Assembly: GCA_026874595.1 (NCBI GenBank) | Contig: CM049314.1 | Location: 26,483,729-26,547,728 of the forward strand | Reading direction: 5' to 3' | DNA from: Sipunculus nudus | Lineage: Eukaryota > Annelida > Sipuncula > Golfingiida > Sipunculidae | DNA length: 64,000 nt | Shown: piece after piece, positions 61,426 through 64,000 of the stretch | Numbering within the stretch: the stretch's first letter is position 1 | How the letters are laid out: every line of letters starts with the position of its first letter | Notes under the pieces: generated by a model | Databases searched by the model: none | The model's input: the letters and a program-made list of their open reading frames with translations, nothing else | What the model was told of the DNA's origin: nothing | Translations under genes and position numbers: made by a program

Positions 61426-61552
61426 CATATTAACAGTATACAATTTCAGCATATCAAAGAAAAACGTTACAACTTCGACATATATTATGTTTTCCTAAAT
61501 CGATCATTTAAAAAGATTTAGCTTCTATATCATAAAAAATCATTTAAGCTCC

Positions 61553-61554
<2 letters not shown>

Positions 61555-61603
<49 letters not shown>

Positions 61604-61604
61604 T
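61555..61604. repeat. (TA)n microsatellite
   Basis: About 20 TA dinucleotides followed by an imperfect continuation. Confidence 0.9.
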
Positions 61605-62919
61605 TTCCCCCATAATATTTCTCTTTTACTTATATTATACATTTATTTTACATATTTCACTTATACGGACATGTTTATATATACCTACAATTATCGTGTA
61701 CACTTTCCTGTTATTAAGGCAACAATCTCATCTTTACATATATATTCACAATCCAGTATACATCACATGACCCATCTACATTACATATACATCGCGTTTT
61801 CGATAGATACACCACAGTTCTAACATAGGTCTATCCAACAAATCTTTATCCATTATCAGTTATTCTATGGATATGCATAATCAAATAAAACTTGTTAAGG
61901 CTAAGAAAATGGGTCATTAGTGTTTAAGTAACGCTTAAAGCAAATATGAATGGTTGCGTGGAGGTTGGACTGCGGGTCTGTCAGGAGAATGTCAGTTAAA
62001 TGCAATCGCCTACGGCGTATACTCTCCTCTATCTACTAAATAGAATACGATTATGATTGTCACTAAGGGCTTTATGAATACATAAAGGTGATTGGTCGGG
62101 AATGAACGTAGGGGAATAGCAGGTTTACGCTGCAATTAATACTTACTAATTGTTAATATCCACAGTATTCGTATCTGATTCCAGCAAAATCCCATATAGC
62201 GGGGACAAAGGTGTTTGGATGTTTAGTCTCATTCCCAACAGGCAGTTGGCAGCACGGTTCAAGGAAGGACTGGATATGCCAGAATGGTAGACGGTTTAGT
62301 TTAACCCCAGGCAGTCAGATGGCAGCACCGACAACGTCGTTCACATAAACGATCAGAATGTGACTTCTGCGCCTGGTTATATGTTACTGCTCTGAAATTA
62401 ACGTAAAAGGAGGATAGAAGGTTTATTCTGTCCTTAATCCTTAATAATTACTAATGATTTAGAAGAAATTTTATAAACCCTAATATGCTGTAGTTAATTA
62501 GTACTGTATTGTAGGGAATTGACTTCGAATGAAGGAAGGAGAGCGGCAGACATACTCTGCTAATTATCGTTTATACCTATTAATATTTTAAAAGGAATTT
62601 TTAAAAGATTTAAAAGGAATTAGTTTCATTTAAACGGCCAGATAGCAGCAACAGTTTAACAGAAGCTTTTAGACAAAATGTTCTCGCAACAAAGGCCTTG
62701 TGAAACCATTAAAAAGATGTTAATAAAAATATGTTATTATCTTTAATAGGAATGTGGCGCGAGGATCTGTCACCATAAAACAAATTTCAAGTGGTGGCCG
62801 GAATAACCCTTGGCGTACGTTAAAGGCGGGCTGCATAAATACTGTAACGGACCCTTAAAGATAGTCCTGTAGCAGCTCGATTGGTGGGGGGGGGCAGGGG
62901 GTCGGGGGTAATACGATTA
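61605..62919. other. Non-coding interior between direct repeats
   Basis: No gene motifs seen. Contains G-rich DNA near 62885-62908. Confidence 0.4.
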
Positions 62920-63105
62920 ACGTGTTTGGTTTACCGTGCTACATGTAGGACTTGCGGGCATTTCAAGGAAAAATCAGAACGCAATGGTAAATTAATACTA
63001 GACAGTTAACCAAGTTTACCCTCCTACTCGTATGAATTGCGGGCATTTACAACAACGGACTAGTAGATTTATACCAAACAGTTATATAAAAGGGGTAATA
63101 TAGGA
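62920..63105 (+). repeat. Diverged tandem repeat, about 88-bp period
   Basis: Two units share GTTTACC, TTGCGGGCATTT, a TA-rich stretch and ACAGTTA. Part (GGTAAATTAATACTAG and following) resembles 32830-32890. Confidence 0.5.
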
Positions 63106-63239
63106 AATACATGGGCAAAAAATATATTGGTACAAAAACTGACCTGTTGTAGTTTCCTATCAAAGAAATCCACTATTAATAATGACTATTCCTGCATTTC
63201 AGATTATAAATATAAAGGGCAATCAAAATAAGGTGCCTA

Positions 63240-63305
63240 CCTGGAACAGAATACAAAGAAGACCAGTGAGTCGGCCAACAGCAGGCTCTGGGCTGGACTG
63301 ACGAG
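63240..63305 (+). repeat. Direct repeat, right copy (possible LTR part)
   Basis: Second copy of 61350-61425 with a short deletion after GTGAGTCGG. Confidence 0.5.
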
Positions 63306-64000
63306 GCAGTTCCGAGACATCGTGGTTATTCCGGAGCTACTACGTCTCGATGCTGAGACCAACCCATAAAACCAGTCCAGACAAAAACATTGTGTTCTTT
63401 ACTCAGGTTTCCGCTGGCCATGTATGCAGGCCACGCAACGCAAGGTAACCAGCTGGTTGACCCATCACCTAGAAGAAAAGACTTTGTCTCTCACTTACAG
63501 TCCATTATGTTTACAGTCTCTAATAACCAGGACTACCGTCTCTGACAGCCAAAGCTGGTTTCGACAATATTAAGAAAATGTCGCCCTCAGCTACGACTTG
63601 CCAGTCCCGTAAGATGCTGGTCACAGATCAGCTGCTACCGTTGTCTATTGTAGAAATATCAAAGCCGTGGCTCGCCGTTTCCCGATGCAAAGTCTATTCA
63701 ATGGGCACTTGTTTTCCGTTACTGATCATTCGGCCTCTTGTGATTATTCTTGCAGGCCTCGTTCATAAGCGGTATTGCCTTTCTCTTCAGAGCTAAGTCC
63801 ATTTTTAGTCAGGTCCTCGCCTCTTTGTTTTCATCAATAACTCCTGGCGGTCCCCTCAACTGAATGATCTCACAATAATGTGCCGGTCTTGATTGTCTAT
63901 CCATGGACCTATTATGCAGGCCACTTCAATTATCTCCCGGCCCCTTGTTGTTAAAGTGCTTTTACCAATTTCTGTCTTATATTTCCACCTTTTACTCCTT
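63306..64000. other. Stretch without recognised gene
   Basis: GC content is a little higher than the window average. A 72-codon open frame at 63578-63796 has no recognised domain. Confidence 0.4.

Overview
The window is AT-rich, intron-bearing, transposon-laden animal DNA. GT-AG introns with pyrimidine tracts, AATAAA signals, a tRNA-derived SINE, an L1/Tx1-type LINE, Ty3/gypsy, PIF/ISL2EU-type and hAT-like elements, and many (TA)n, (AAT)n and poly-C tracts point to a metazoan, probably a marine lophotrochozoan such as a mollusc. The taxon is an inference. There are no operons, tRNA or rRNA genes, or CRISPR arrays.

The only genes that look intact are two paralogous copies of a two-domain putative Golgi glycosyltransferase. 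Copy A has exons at 23305-24223 and 26132-26858; copy B has exons at 38775-39693 and 40996-41722. Both are on the + strand. They lie in a diverged segmental duplication, roughly 20460-29625 and 36640-43158. Corresponding exons have identical lengths (919 and 727 nt) and all frames are open, while the introns differ strongly. The first exon shown carries a type II membrane anchor and an N-terminal GT-A-like domain with an N-D-D-T motif. The second carries another GT-A-like domain with an R-D-A-D motif. The exon with the start codon was not found for either copy. The copies have complementary defects at presumed catalytic motifs: A has Q-G-A-D instead of R-D-A-D in domain 2, and B has A-D-G-W instead of A-D-D-W in domain 1.

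0-20 kb is non-coding repeat ground: a 324-bp tandem duplication (2.05 kb), a Ty3/gypsy pol relic (6.9 kb), a dispersed repeat pair (8.26 and 14.76 kb), a CGAC-rich element (9.54 kb), a 2-kb structure bounded by inverted 20-bp minisatellites (16.5-18.6 kb), and a SINE with target-site duplications and an empty-site paralogue (18.9 kb).

29.6-36.6 kb separates the two gene units. It holds a gypsy element broken into head-to-head fragments (pol on +, gag-protease on -) and a 2.6-kb hAT-like element with GTACTC-rich ends.

43-64 kb holds repeats and candidate regulatory DNA: three nuclear-receptor half-sites in a row (43.3 kb), perfect CTCF consensus matches (49.16 kb and in both arms of a GC-rich fold-back element at 52.06-52.54 kb that also has five NRF1-like palindromes), a dead PIF/ISL2EU-type transposase (52.6-53.4 kb), a decayed LINE (56.1-59.8 kb) and LTR-like direct repeats (61.3-63.3 kb).
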